Positions 22,681-32,041 of a DNA stretch of 64,000 nucleotides are shown here, in pieces. Each line of letters begins with the position of its first letter. Position 1 is the first letter of the stretch. Location of the stretch: the NCBI GenBank assembly GCA_023653785.1, contig JAMKCH010012560.1, positions 1 to 64,000 on the forward strand, read 5' to 3'. A program made the position numbers and the translations under genes. The DNA is from Ophioderma brevispina (Eukaryota > Echinodermata > Ophiuroidea > Amphilepidida > Ophiodermatidae). The notes below the pieces were generated by a model. That model made no database searches and was not told the origin of the DNA. It saw only the letters and a program-made list of their open reading frames with translations.

Positions 22681-23806
22681 TTTGAACAATCCTGACACCA
22701 CCACAGCTCATTAATTAATAATAACGAATGACTTGTGGACACGAACGAACGAACGGTGCAAAATCAGAATTTCCACTTTTAGGGACCTTGTTAATTTGAA
22801 TCTCATTTTTTGCAACCTTAAGCTATTCCTGCAACTCAAATATTTTGACTCTTTCTGGTGGATCACTGATAGTATTCTTTAACTTCAGTTAAGACAGAGT
22901 ATAATATAAGGAACTTTCATTAACATTCTTGTTAACCTCTCCCCCAAATTTACAGCTTGATATGTTCTTGAAATTGCCATATCCACAGTTGCAATTATGA
23001 AAATTTTTGTTATTAATTATTATTATCAGTATACCCTATACAATCATTTACAAATGTAAACATGATTAAGTATTTACTTTGTAATGTCATCTATACAAAA
23101 TGAGAATACTTACATAAATCCAATGATATTCCTCCAATTCAATATCCTTATTAGTTTTGTTCCCCATGGAAAGCACAATTCCTGACATAAAGCAAGTGTA
23201 GGCATAACTCCAAATGTTAGCTTCCATTAATAAATAGTTGGTATACCCACCACCAATATATACAATACAATTATAATACAAATAATACTAATGTTTCAAT
23301 ATCACAAAGTCCTAAAAATATTTTCCTTTACTGTCACATATTGAATGTAAAAATTAGCTCTATTGAAAAAAATAGTCACATTATATCGTTTGAAGGGAGT
23401 TATTTGATGTGAGTTGGCTGGCTAAGTTTACAAAAGCCTCATAAAATCCAAATCTATCTAGTCCTATATGTGTTCTCTAAAAGATAAACATGACGGTTGA
23501 TAAAATACATTGAGGTAACACTAAGGCAAGTCATATGCAAACATAGAGTAAAATACTATAGTAGCTATATTGTATTTTGGTACAACTTGGAACCTCTCCT
23601 CTGACAAATTATGTAGAATATAATTTGTAAAAGAATTGGTTCATGTCCCACCTTACACTGAATGGGGTATAGTTGTTGTTGATTTTAAATTTGGCAATGT
23701 GAGCAATCAGAAATTTTGAAACTTATACTGAATACCACCAAGAAATCAAGATTTGATTTCTTTCAAATCAATCCAGTCAGTGATAATGGATTCCTATTTA
23801 TTTCAG
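22681..23806. other. Unassigned sequence
   Basis: AT-rich, no gene recognised. A short GAAC tandem (CGAACGAACGAACGG) lies at about 22742. Confidence 0.4.
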
Positions 23807-24197
23807 TTAAAGGGGGATGACCCAATATAATAATATTGAAGTTTTAATTTTGATTGGATGATCTCGCCCCCAAAACCTCACCTGTAAATTTTCACACCAA
23901 TATTTCTATTCGTTTGATGGGAGAGTTAAAATGTGATTTTTTAAGCCCCTTAGAGTACTCTGTAAAATCAATATTGTTCAACGAAAATGGGGCACATTTT
24001 CACTCATAACATCCAAACCAAACATCATTAAGCCCTATGATTTCACCTGAGTCCAATATACCTAACACAGGGTAAATGAGAAAAATAGTAGCATTCTTCA
24101 GACACCAAAATACTAACGACCTCCGGTGAAAACTTGGGTGCTAGGGACAAAGCTATTAGTGATCATGCCATGGACCTTTCCCAGGGGGGACCTTTAA
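23807..24197 (+). mobile_element. Miniature inverted-repeat element, family C (full)
   Basis: Starts TTAAAGGGGGATGACCCAAT and ends CCCAGGGGGGACCTTTAA. It contains ATGGGGCACATTTTCACTCA, ACTCTGTAAAATCAATATTG, GAGAAAAATAGTAG and GCTATTAGTGATCATGCC. It is the best-preserved copy of the family, about 391 bp, and non-coding. Confidence 0.85.
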
Positions 24198-24573
24198 ACC
24201 AAATTAAATCTTTTTAGGTCTAATCTTTGCTCATATAATGACACTTATTTCTTAATTTTGTTATGGTAAAAGTTAAGCCCATGTACATTGACAACCTTGA
24301 CAAGTAACCCTTTTGTGGGAGATGAAAAGAACTAAGTCACACATAATGAGATGATGACATCTCAAAAGAACAAAATTGTCTTAGGTATTAAAAATAGTAT
24401 TTGGTTTAATGGTAAGGTTGGTTGGTCACTAGAGGGTTGTGGAGTGCATAATCGTGGGAACCAATCGCAGAGGTGTTTTCACGTGAATATAGCCAAATCT
24501 CGTTGTAACATCATCTAAGCAGCACAATTCTATTGAAAAACTTGTTCCCATGAATATGCACTGCACCATGTAG

Positions 24574-24771
24574 CTATAGGGCTGATTCATGATGGCCTTA
24601 GCAGGTCAACTGGAGTTTATTTGTCCTGCAGAATGCAAAGAGTGCAATACATTTATCTGCTGTCCTGTACATTTCACATTGATCTGCAGGTGATTGTATT
24701 GTACTCCTCGCATTTTGCAGGACAAATAAATTCTAGTTGACCTGCTGACCTCTCATGAACCACCCTATATG
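24574..24771. repeat. Inverted repeat (about 77-bp arms)
   Basis: The left arm (24574-24650) includes GCAGGTCAACTGGAGTTTAT and TTGTCCTGCAGAATGC. The right arm (24696-24771) includes GCATTTTGCAGGACAAATAA and CTAGTTGACCTGC. The arms are about 85-90 percent complementary with a loop of about 45 bases. It could be a fold-back element. Confidence 0.9.
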
Positions 24772-25306
24772 TGACCAAAAATGCATATTATATGGTTCCA
24801 CACCACTAAATCATTTTCTCATGGCTTTATATTCTGGAAGAGTGAGACAAAATAGAAATTTTTACACCTGTTGAGAAACTGGTATCTTCAAGTCAGTTCT
24901 CAATTTCAAGATAGGTATATTTTCTATCCAATCAGGTACTTGAGAGGTTGATTTTGTTAGGGTATGGGCCTTTTATCACAAGTTGCAGTTTTTGCCAGAT
25001 GAATGTTAAGATTTTCCAAAAAAAATGTTCAAAATCATAACTTATGCACAATGTTTGCCATGTTTGCAGTGCAGGTTGTAATTGTTTAATGCTGGGGGTA
25101 TTTTTCTTACCCCATTTATTTGGCAAATGCTAACATTTGACCAGAAAATGTTATCAATATTGCCTGAAATTTATACAAAACGTAATTTCATTGGCAAAAA
25201 CACATACACTTCTTGTATGTAATGTGTATTAAACACAAGATTAAACCAGTTTTTTAACACACAATTACCAATGATCTTTGTAACATATTGGGTATGATGG
25301 GTAGAA

Positions 25307-25445
25307 GTTTCATATAGAAGTCCCAAGTATGCAAATGATTGTATTTTCCATTTATTCCATCAAGTGCTACTACACAACATCATACAGCATGTGAAGGAAT
25401 TCATTGTGAATACTCATTTGCATACTGGGGACTTCTATATGAAAC
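25307..25445. repeat. Inverted repeat 340 bp downstream of the Wnt3 stop codon
   Basis: The left arm GTTTCATATAGAAGTCCC...GTATGCAAATGA and the right arm TCATTTGCATAC...GGGACTTCTATATGAAAC are near-perfect complements of about 34 bases, separated by about 70 bases. It lies beyond the gene's 3' end and includes TTTATT, which on the minus strand reads AATAAA. Use of that as a polyadenylation signal is unproven. Confidence 0.85.
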
Positions 25446-25786
25446 GTTTACGTATAATTGATGAAAAACATGCATGGATGGGAAATAAATAGGTCAAGTT
25501 CAAACCCTAAAAATGACTACAAAGTAATTTTTAAAATGAAGTATTATTTTTTTAAAATATAACAGCAGAAGATAACAAAAAATAACCTTAGAATCCACTT
25601 TTTTTCCAAATTTAAGTCGGTCAGGGTAACCAAACATTTTTATAGTTGTATCTTTTAATGTAGCCATTGTAGTCACAACATTCTTACATTCACCCGATCA
25701 AACATTTTGTACGGCTTTGAAAAAAGACAAGTCAATGTTGCATCAAATAGTCTGCTGTCCTGCAAGAGAGTCTATTGGCACTGAGC

Positions 25787-26285
25787 TCATTTGCATGTAT
25801 GAAACATCATAGACTCTTGTTACACTCTTTCATAAATTACTTTACAACACACACACAAATTTGACAGTCACATTTTCCACCGTTGTGTGTTTCTTTTATT
25901 ATGACCTCTTCCACAGCACAAGAGTCACACCCATCAAGTCCATGGGATGTTAATGTTACACTGTCTTCCCGACGTTCCAAAGGTCCCCCTCTCTGGATCA
26001 TACTCGCAAGAGTTTGGCGATTCTTCGTAGTAAACTAAACTTTTTGTGTGGGAGTTTGAAAGTGTCGAATTTGGGTTCCAACCAAAAACAAACAATAAAG
26101 AGTCTTACGGCACTCCCCGATTCTTGTCTGCGTACTACCCGCATTTCGGCGGCACTGTCGTTATTAATTTTCAAGATGGCACCTAAGAGCGCGGAAAATG
26201 TTTTCATCTGACACCAACATCTTGACCTCGCAGATGCCGGAGATACCGTGACACTTGCACTTCAGCTCCATGTTATGAACAACAA
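25787..26285 (-). CDS. Wnt3: Wnt3 exon 4 (terminal), frame-broken
   Basis: This is the C-terminal Wnt exon, preceded by a pyrimidine tract and TTTCAG at 26286. Pieces of the conserved C-terminus appear in order but in different frames: [16 protein letters not shown], then CW (26214), [30 protein letters not shown] (26038), [30 protein letters not shown] and finally HTCK-stop (25787). Frame changes are needed at the exon start (one base short), about 26217 (two bases missing in KTCW), about 26040, about 25951 (one extra A), about 25922 (one base short), about 25875 (one extra A) and 25805 (one extra T). The SGSC motif reads SGIC (codon at 26235-26233), which removes the acylated serine. Between RRQES and W there are about nine more residues than in vertebrate WNT3. 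The open stretch 26207-25998 is only one of the frames. Homology is certain. Whether the breaks are assembly errors or decay cannot be told from here. Confidence 0.9.
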
Positions 26286-26766
26286 CTGAAAAAAAGTAGG
26301 GTAAAAAGAAGGAACTTTAGTACAAAATTATGCAAAAATTGTTTTTTTAATATTTAGTTTTTGACTTGTTTTTTTTTCAGTTAATTAATCATTGTTAATC
26401 AAGTGCAAATTCAATTACATTTATATTCAAGAAATAATAGGCCATTATCAGAGGCAGTTTTATAGGAGCAATAAAGGACTGTCGCGAGCTTAGCCAGGTC
26501 GTGCAATCACAAGGTTTAGATAATACCTTCTCTAAAGTTGGTATGGACTCATTTTCTGGACCCTTCTTTTGCTGAGATTCTCTATATGCCCCTGAGCTAT
26601 CACTGTTAATTAAATCACAGGGCAGAGTGCCATCTCTCTGTCTTTAGCATTTGGGCCAGACTCCATCATATAATGTTCTGTGGGGGGGGGGGGGTTGCCA
26701 CTTCCTCCCCCTCAGCAATAATCCTGATAGTGCCTTTAAGTGCTTACCCAAGTGCATACCACATTT

Positions 26767-26841
26767 GGTGACAGTGGGGGTCGAACCCACAACCTTAATG
26801 CTTATGAGACAAATGCTGATCCAACTGCACCACATGTGCCC
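26767..26841 (-). mobile_element. tRNA-Met-like head, probably of a SINE
   Basis: On the minus strand the sequence has an A box (TGGTGCAGTTGG), the loop CTCATAA (Met anticodon CAT) and a perfect B box in a five-base-pair T arm (GTGGG-TTCGACC-CCCAC). The acceptor stem pairs at only about five of seven positions, and the D and anticodon stems are poor, so I judge it a tRNA-derived SINE or pseudogene rather than a working tRNA. Sequence continuing to about 26650 may be the SINE body. Confidence 0.65.
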
Positions 26842-26916
26842 TTGAAATTAAATGCAATGCTAATTCTATTCCACTGACCCCACCTGACTCCAAGATTAAG
26901 ACCTTTCACCCCTAGA

Positions 26917-26929
26917 TGACCTTTGACCA
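26917..26929 (-). promoter_or_regulatory. DR1-like nuclear receptor motif
   Basis: TGACCTTTGACCA is one base from a perfect direct repeat of AGGTCA with one-base spacing, the site type bound by HNF4, RXR and COUP-TF families. It lies in Wnt3 intron 3. Similar words elsewhere in the window are carried by repeats, so function is doubtful. Confidence 0.35.
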
Positions 26930-27792
26930 CACATACATGTTTAAAGTATTCCCAAAGCTGCCCATATGGAGTGTCAATGTGGCATCATATATCCTATGCT
27001 CAGTGATAGAAACTGCATAATGGTCCCATCATTGCCAAGTATAAAACCAAGCTTTAAGCATAGCCCCTATCAGTTCTTTTTTCCAAATTAAAATGCCGAT
27101 TTTGTGGGTTCACATTGCTAGTGTTAGATCATATTGGACACCTCAAAATTACTGTTTTTTTTTTGTGAAAAACAACAACACTTGTGCGTTTTACAGCGGT
27201 CTTGAAGATGCCTTTTAAATGTGGTTTCTGACCTCAAACAAGTCGGATCCCCGACAGTAGCAGTGAGGTTGACGCTTAGCCATACAGGGGTCCTTTACTC
27301 CCAATTTCCAATATAACAGTGCCAAAAATGGGGGCTTTGATAAAATGGCCCATTGGTGGCTTTAAGTCCATGATGTTGAGAATAAAATATGAATCTTTTT
27401 TTTGGCCATCCGGATGGTGTCCCTGTATTTTTTTTTTCTTAGGTCTTTTAGCCTCACAAGAAAACTTTTTTGTAACAACTGCTTTGCAGCCCAAAAAAGT
27501 GGAAAAAGAGGGCCAAAACTGCAATAATTTTTTTTAAAAAACTCACACATTTCGCATTAGCACTTTTCTATAAAAAACCCCATTTCATTTTTTCACATTC
27601 TTCCTGCCCCAAAACTTGTTTTTTTTTTTTTGGCTTATCATCATAAACCACGCCAACCAAATAAGAGTTGTTCATTACGAAACTTGCTTTTCAAATCACA
27701 ACAACCTTATCATTGTAGGATCAATAATACGAATTAATCTGATGCTCAATTTTTTATTAAAGGTGGCAATGATAGATTTAAGGCATCCATAT

Positions 27793-28384
27793 ATTAAAGA
27801 ATATTAGCACTTTTTTTGAAGAGCGCCCCCAATTTTTCAAAAAAATTGGAGATTTTTACACGGTTGCCAATTGGCAACTGACTAGTAAAACTATACCTGT
27901 GAATGGTTAAGCTCAAAAAAAAAAAAAAAAAAAAGCTCGAAAATGTCTGTGTGGGTCACAAACGAAGGAATTTTGTAATTAGACATATTATTATCGGGAT
28001 CCCGAGAATAATTCAACGGCGTGCTGTAACGGCCTTCCAATGTGAATAGCCGGGAGAATGCAACCAGTAAAAACCGTGTCTACTCTCCATCCATAGTTTT
28101 TTAATAGTTAGGGCAAGTCAGTTAGAGGTTATCTTCTCGAGGTGGCACTATTTCATCAGTGGACGGACATAAACGTAGCATTTTCCAGCTCTGCGTAAAG
28201 TCCATCTGGGATCCCCAATTCTAATTACAAAATCACTTATTTTTGATAAATACAACAATTTCTATAGCATTCTTCGGCGCAGGTATGTTTTTCCTCACAC
28301 TAGACAATTACCAACGTACCTGTACCAAAATTCAACTTTTGAAATTGGTGGAGGCGCTCTTTCAAAAAATGTGCCACTGCTTTA
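27793..28384. mobile_element. Inverted-repeat element, family H
   Basis: Starts TTAAAGAATATTAGCAC followed by TTTTTTTGAAGAGCGCC, and ends GGCGCTCTTTCAAAAAATG then TGCCACTGCTTTAA. Terminal inverted repeats are about 38 bp and the element is 592 bp. Its ends resemble those of family E. It abuts a family A element on its right. Confidence 0.8.
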
Positions 28385-28385
28385 A

Positions 28386-28695
28386 TCATATGAGGTGATT
28401 TTATTACATTAGCCACTCATTAGATTTCTTACCCTGATTTGTCTACAGGAATGTCTTAAAAGTAAAATCAAAGGTGATTTTGATTTGCCTATATTTCAAT
28501 ATAAAAACAGGCCGAATTTCGTATTTGCTCCAATACGAAATTACAAATTTCACATTTTTTGTACTAAAGAAATAATTCTCAGCGTAATCCTTTCAGATGG
28601 GGATATACTTGATGAATAGATTTGCATCAGTGGAAAAAACAGGGCTTTCAGTTGGTTAGGGACACCTGACATTTTAAATTGCTTATTGCACCTTT
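28386..28695 (-). mobile_element. Family A element, truncated, in intron 3
   Basis: Reverse-oriented family A interior (TTTCTTACCCTGATTTG, GCCGAATTTCGTATTTGCTC, AATTCTCAGCGTAATCC, TTGCATCAGTGG), ending TTATTGCACCTTTCA. The left terminus is lost against the neighbouring family H element. It sits about 100 bp from the exon 3 donor. Confidence 0.8.
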
Positions 28696-28790
28696 CATGT
28701 AAATAGATTAATTCATGAAATTATAACAAATTAATCAACTTCTTGATTTATCCATGGATTGATTGTTCACTTGATTAGTCAATTAATTAC

Positions 28791-29080
28791 CTGTCTGCCT
28801 GCTTCATCATTATGTCTATTCATGGCTCCTCTGGCTCTTTCCCTGTTTTCTCTTGGATTGATAAAATCTCTTGAAAAGTCCACTCCATATTCCACATCCT
28901 CACTGCATCCGCCCCACTTCCATGTGTCATTAGGTGTGATTGTCTCTATTTGGTTTGGTGGTCCCGAGTGGTATTGATCACAGTGACAATTCAGGAAATC
29001 TCCTCGTGAACAAGCTCTTGTGACGGCATGAACCAGTCCAGCAGCAAGAATAGCATTGACAAAGGCGGTCTCTCTTGAAC
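28791..29080 (-). CDS. Wnt3: Wnt3 exon 3: SRETAF to NRHNDEAGRQ block
   Basis: This intact internal exon encodes residues 109-205, with acceptor TTTTTTAG before GTTCAAG and donor CAG/GTAATT (28790). Recognised motifs in order are SRETAFVNAI, AGLVHAVTRAC (Cys132), NCHCD (Cys140, Cys142), WKWGGC (Cys167), SEDVEYG, RENRERARGAMN and RHNDEAGRQ. The run SED..(F/Y)G and RENR..AR.AMNRHN is closest to Wnt3/Wnt3a. Between the HSGPP and WKWGG motifs it has about seven residues more than vertebrate WNT3, including a potential N-glycosylation site NDT (Asn159). The donor after EAGRQ leaves phase 0, whereas the best reading of exon 4 needs one more base, so the junction to exon 4 is one nucleotide out. No frame break occurs within the 290 bases. 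Confidence 0.94.
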
Positions 29081-29516
29081 CTAAAAAACAATGCACACAA
29101 GAATTATTTTGGATATTTGTAACCCTTTCAGGCCCTTTCAAGCTTGCTATGTTTGGTATAGGTTTTAACACATTGTAAGTTATTGGCTTATGAGATGGCT
29201 TTCCAATTGAGGCAATTAGGCAGCCATCTTGGATTTAAAGGGATCAATCGTACAAAGTGGTTCAATGTAATTGAAGAGTATCTCAAATGATTCGACTCAT
29301 TATAAGGAATCAGAAAATACATAGTATGACAATTTGGTGATGTTCAGTGAGAGAAATATGGGTGAAAATGTGATATATGTCAATGAACTTTTGATTGGTC
29401 ATTGTACAGGGAGCCAAACTTTCAAAATGCATGGATCTTCACAGCCTGGCACCTTGTGCTCTGCAAAAATTAGGGGGGGGGGGGATGTGCACTGGTTGCC
29501 CCCTAAATTCACCCCT

Positions 29517-29554
29517 CACACACACACACACACGTGCACACACACACACACACA
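29517..29554 (+). repeat. CA microsatellite
   Basis: About 18 CA units interrupted by one CACGTGCA. It lies in Wnt3 intron 2. Confidence 0.95.
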
Positions 29555-29875
29555 CTGGAAGAGGATTCAGCAGTTGGGCATCCAGACTGTTCCTGAATAT
29601 GAAATCATAATTGTATGGCAGGGTGCATTCAGAAAAACAGTTGTCACAGAAAATAACAAGGTATTTTATATTTACAGGCCAATCTCATCCATCAGTGGAA
29701 AATGTTTGTGCACAGGAGTATAAACAGAACTTCAATGTGCTATCTCCTGAAAATGTAAATGTATTATCTACTGAAGATAGCAGTTGGTCTTCATTGCCTT
29801 TCTCTTTCATGTAGATGACATGTACAGCAATACATTGATCTTACAGATAACACATCACTCTATTTAGTTGCAGAT

Positions 29876-30225
29876 TTAAAGGTGCAACGAGAGATTTCAA
29901 ATAACAGGTGTCCTGAAAAATGTGAAAATTCTGATTTTGGCACTGGTGTAAAGCTTTATATCCTCCCATCTGTAAGGATTAAGCTGAGAACTGTTTCTTT
30001 GGTACAAAAATTGTGAAATTTATAATTTTGTATAGGAGCAAATACAAAATTCAGCCTATGTTTTCTATTGAAATATAAGCATATACAAATCGCCTTTTGT
30101 TTTCATTTTAAGTTATTTCTGTAGCCAAATAAAAGGTAGGGAGTCTTTTGAGCGTGTAATCTATATGAAATCACTACATATCACAGAAAATATGGATGAC
30201 TTGAAATCTCTTGTTGCGCCTTTAA
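29876..30225 (+). mobile_element. Family A element in intron 2
   Basis: Starts TTAAAGGTGCAACGAGAGAT and ends ATCTCTTGTTGCGCCTTTAA, about 350 bp. It is collinear with the other copies: CAGGTGTCC, TGTAAAGCTTTAT, GGATTAAGCTGAGAA, GGAGCAAATACAAAATTCAG, GTAGCCAAATAAAAGGTAGG. Confidence 0.9.
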
Positions 30226-30528
30226 ATAGTACAGTTTCAGTTTCAGTTTCAGTACATTACACATTGCAATTTTAATTAGCTTGCTATTTTCATACTCTTC
30301 ACTGCATCTCTTATACACAGGATCTTGCTCCATTGAGTAGTAAACACTTGTCATCTGAAGACAGGAACGTTATAGCAAACTTTTTGTTTGAAAACATTGT
30401 GTTATCTTCAGTAGACAAGCACATATCTAGTTTTAGTAGATATTGTTTTGCTACCTTAAAAAGTGTATTGCTATCTTCAATTGATAGCCTCTGCTTCTTG
30501 TTATTTTGAATAGAAAGTGCAATGCTAC

Positions 30529-30834
30529 TTTAAAGGTCCCAGGAAATGCAAATAGAATTGATGTGGTTTGTGTCAAGTCTACAAGGAGGGCCAGAAAGCA
30601 TTCAATATTTGGGTTGGTGATGACATCATTTGTGGTATCATTGATTTTCAGAGAGAAATAGAACAGTCCAGGTGACTGTCTCTTGAATCTATTATGACAC
30701 TGGACTGAAAATCAATAGTTTCACGAATGATGTCACTGGTAGTGTATTCTTTTTTCTGACTCTGTTTATTGGAATGGAATGTCCATAAAAAGATTTGGAG
30801 TAGGTTTATCATCTCATTTCCTGGGACCTTTAAG
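30529..30834. mobile_element. Fold-back element, family F
   Basis: Starts TTAAAGGTCCCAGGAAATG and ends CATTTCCTGGGACCTTTAA, a perfect 19-base terminal inverted repeat. Inner sequence also pairs (ATGACATCATT...AATGATGTCA, CATTGATTTTCAG...CTGAAAATCAATAG), so the whole 306 bp can fold back on itself. Confidence 0.9.
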
Positions 30835-31799
30835 TAGATAAGTCAAATGTACATTGCTATCTAGTTGTACCATATTGCTATTTTGAGTAGAAAGAACACA
30901 GTCATCTTAGTAGATTGCATACTGCTAACTTTAAATACACAAGACTATTCATTTGATAGCAATGTGTGTTTATCATTTCCATTATAGATACTGCATTGCT
31001 TTTTCATCTGAAGTACATAGCATGTTGTCATCTAGATATTTTGCTGTCCTCACAGAAGAAAATCAATCTTCAAACAATAGCACTTTGCTTTCTTCAGTAG
31101 ATAGCACTTTGTTGTAGAAAATAACACCTTTGCTACTATTCTGATGTCAACACTTTTCTATCTCTGCTAGATATCGCATTGCTATCTTAAGTTTAGTAAT
31201 TTGCTTTGTCCAGTATAGATGGCACTTTTAATACTTATTTTTGGTAGATAGCATTGATAGTCTTTCCTCTTGAAAATAGCCAATTGATATCCTCACCACT
31301 ACACATGCAGTAAAATTGTGATAGCAGATATTTTGAAACGTGCACTATATCCTTTTTGTTCATTTTTTAGGAAATATTCAGGAAATAAATAATTGATCAA
31401 GAGGTGCTTATAAGTAAACAGGTTTCTAATTACCCTTTATATTAAATATTCTATGGTTCGAGCAAGGAACCAGAGTAGATATGTCTACCAAAGGTTCAGG
31501 AGTAATTGTATTGATGTTCAAGAACCATCTGAGTCACAGAGGCCAACCAAGCATCCTTTCAATAGCTTTTTTTTTCCTCAAAATGTTTTTTTTTTTTTAA
31601 TTATTGATTTTCAGGAATACCTATGAACACAACATTTACACCCGTTTGTTTTAAGCAGTGTACCATCTTCTATAGATAACAAAATCAGTCAAGCTGCGGT
31701 CCTAAATGTCCTCGTAAAAGTGTGAGTGCCTATAAGGAAGTAATCAACATTGAAGCTCAAGTTTGGTTAGAACTTGCAAATAGTTTTTGAGATATTTAC

Positions 31800-32041
31800 C
31801 ATATTGTAGCACATTTCCAAACACAGACACGTCTCCATCAACTGTGGTACAATTCCACCTCCTTCCCCGGAACTGCCACTGACATTCCGTGATTCCAACG
31901 TGTGCGCCCTCTGCCACCGATGGCATCAAGTCTCGGTTTCGTTTACAAAATCTCTGCTGCTTGGACATCAGACCTGGTACGTGACCACACTGGATATCTT
32001 GTGCCAGTTCATCTTGGAACGTGAAAGCTGTGCCCATAGCC
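31800..32041 (-). CDS. Wnt3: Wnt3 exon 2: N-terminal cysteine-rich Wnt block
   Basis: This internal exon encodes residues 29-108 and is intact. It begins after the acceptor CTTCTATAG and ends at G followed by the donor GTAAAT (31799). Visible hallmarks are CGHVPGL (Cys46), QRFC (Cys60), MPSVAEG, ITEC (Cys81), FRGRRWNCTTV (Cys92) and FGNVL. All four cysteines of this part of the Wnt fold are present, and NCT at Asn91 is the conserved N-glycosylation site. MPSVAEG together with FRGRRWNCTTV is the Wnt3/Wnt3a signature rather than Wnt1 (FRNRRWNCP) or Wnt5-type sequence. The stretch between the signal peptide and CGH (AMGTAFTFQDELAQDIQ) corresponds in length to the vertebrate WNT3 linker. No frameshift or stop occurs in its 242 bases. 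It is separated from exon 3 by an intron containing a degenerate minisatellite and two miniature elements. Confidence 0.93.

Larger units (their letters stand above)
26286..28790 (-). other. Wnt3 intron 3
   Basis: The 2.5-kb intron runs from donor GTAATT to acceptor TTTCAG. From its 5' end it holds a reverse-oriented family A miniature element (28386-28695), a 592-bp inverted-repeat element (27793-28384), homopolymer-rich sequence around 27420-27630, a DR1-like motif (26917-26929) and a tRNA-Met-like SINE head (26767-26841). A run of G or C occurs at about 26681-26693. Confidence 0.8.
29735..31290. repeat. Degenerate GATAGCA minisatellite
   Basis: Throughout this part of intron 2, variants of (A/G)TAGATAGCA(C/A)TTTGCTATCTTCA recur every 30-60 bases (for example near 29770, 30400, 30470, 30870, 31075, 31175 and 31250). 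The core GATAGCA...TGCTATC is itself palindromic. Two miniature elements (29876-30225 and 30529-30834) were inserted later. Confidence 0.65.
29081..31799 (-). other. Wnt3 intron 2
   Basis: The 2.7-kb intron has phase 1 (one base of a Gly codon on the 5' side). It contains a degenerate GATAGCA-type minisatellite over roughly 29735-31290, interrupted by a family A element (29876-30225) and a family F fold-back element (30529-30834). A CA microsatellite lies at 29517-29554 and a G run at about 29467-29477. Confidence 0.85.

Noticed and set aside
25998..26207. Independent 69-residue gene
   Set aside because: It is one frame of the broken Wnt3 last exon, shown by DSAAEM and KFDTFKLPH matching the Wnt3 C-terminal region.
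26767..26841. Functional tRNA-Met gene
   Set aside because: The acceptor, D and anticodon stems pair poorly. Only the T arm and promoter boxes are intact.
29334..29723. 129-residue plus-strand open frame with a His-Thr repeat
   Set aside because: It runs through the CA microsatellite and a G run within Wnt3 intron 2. No conserved sequence is visible.
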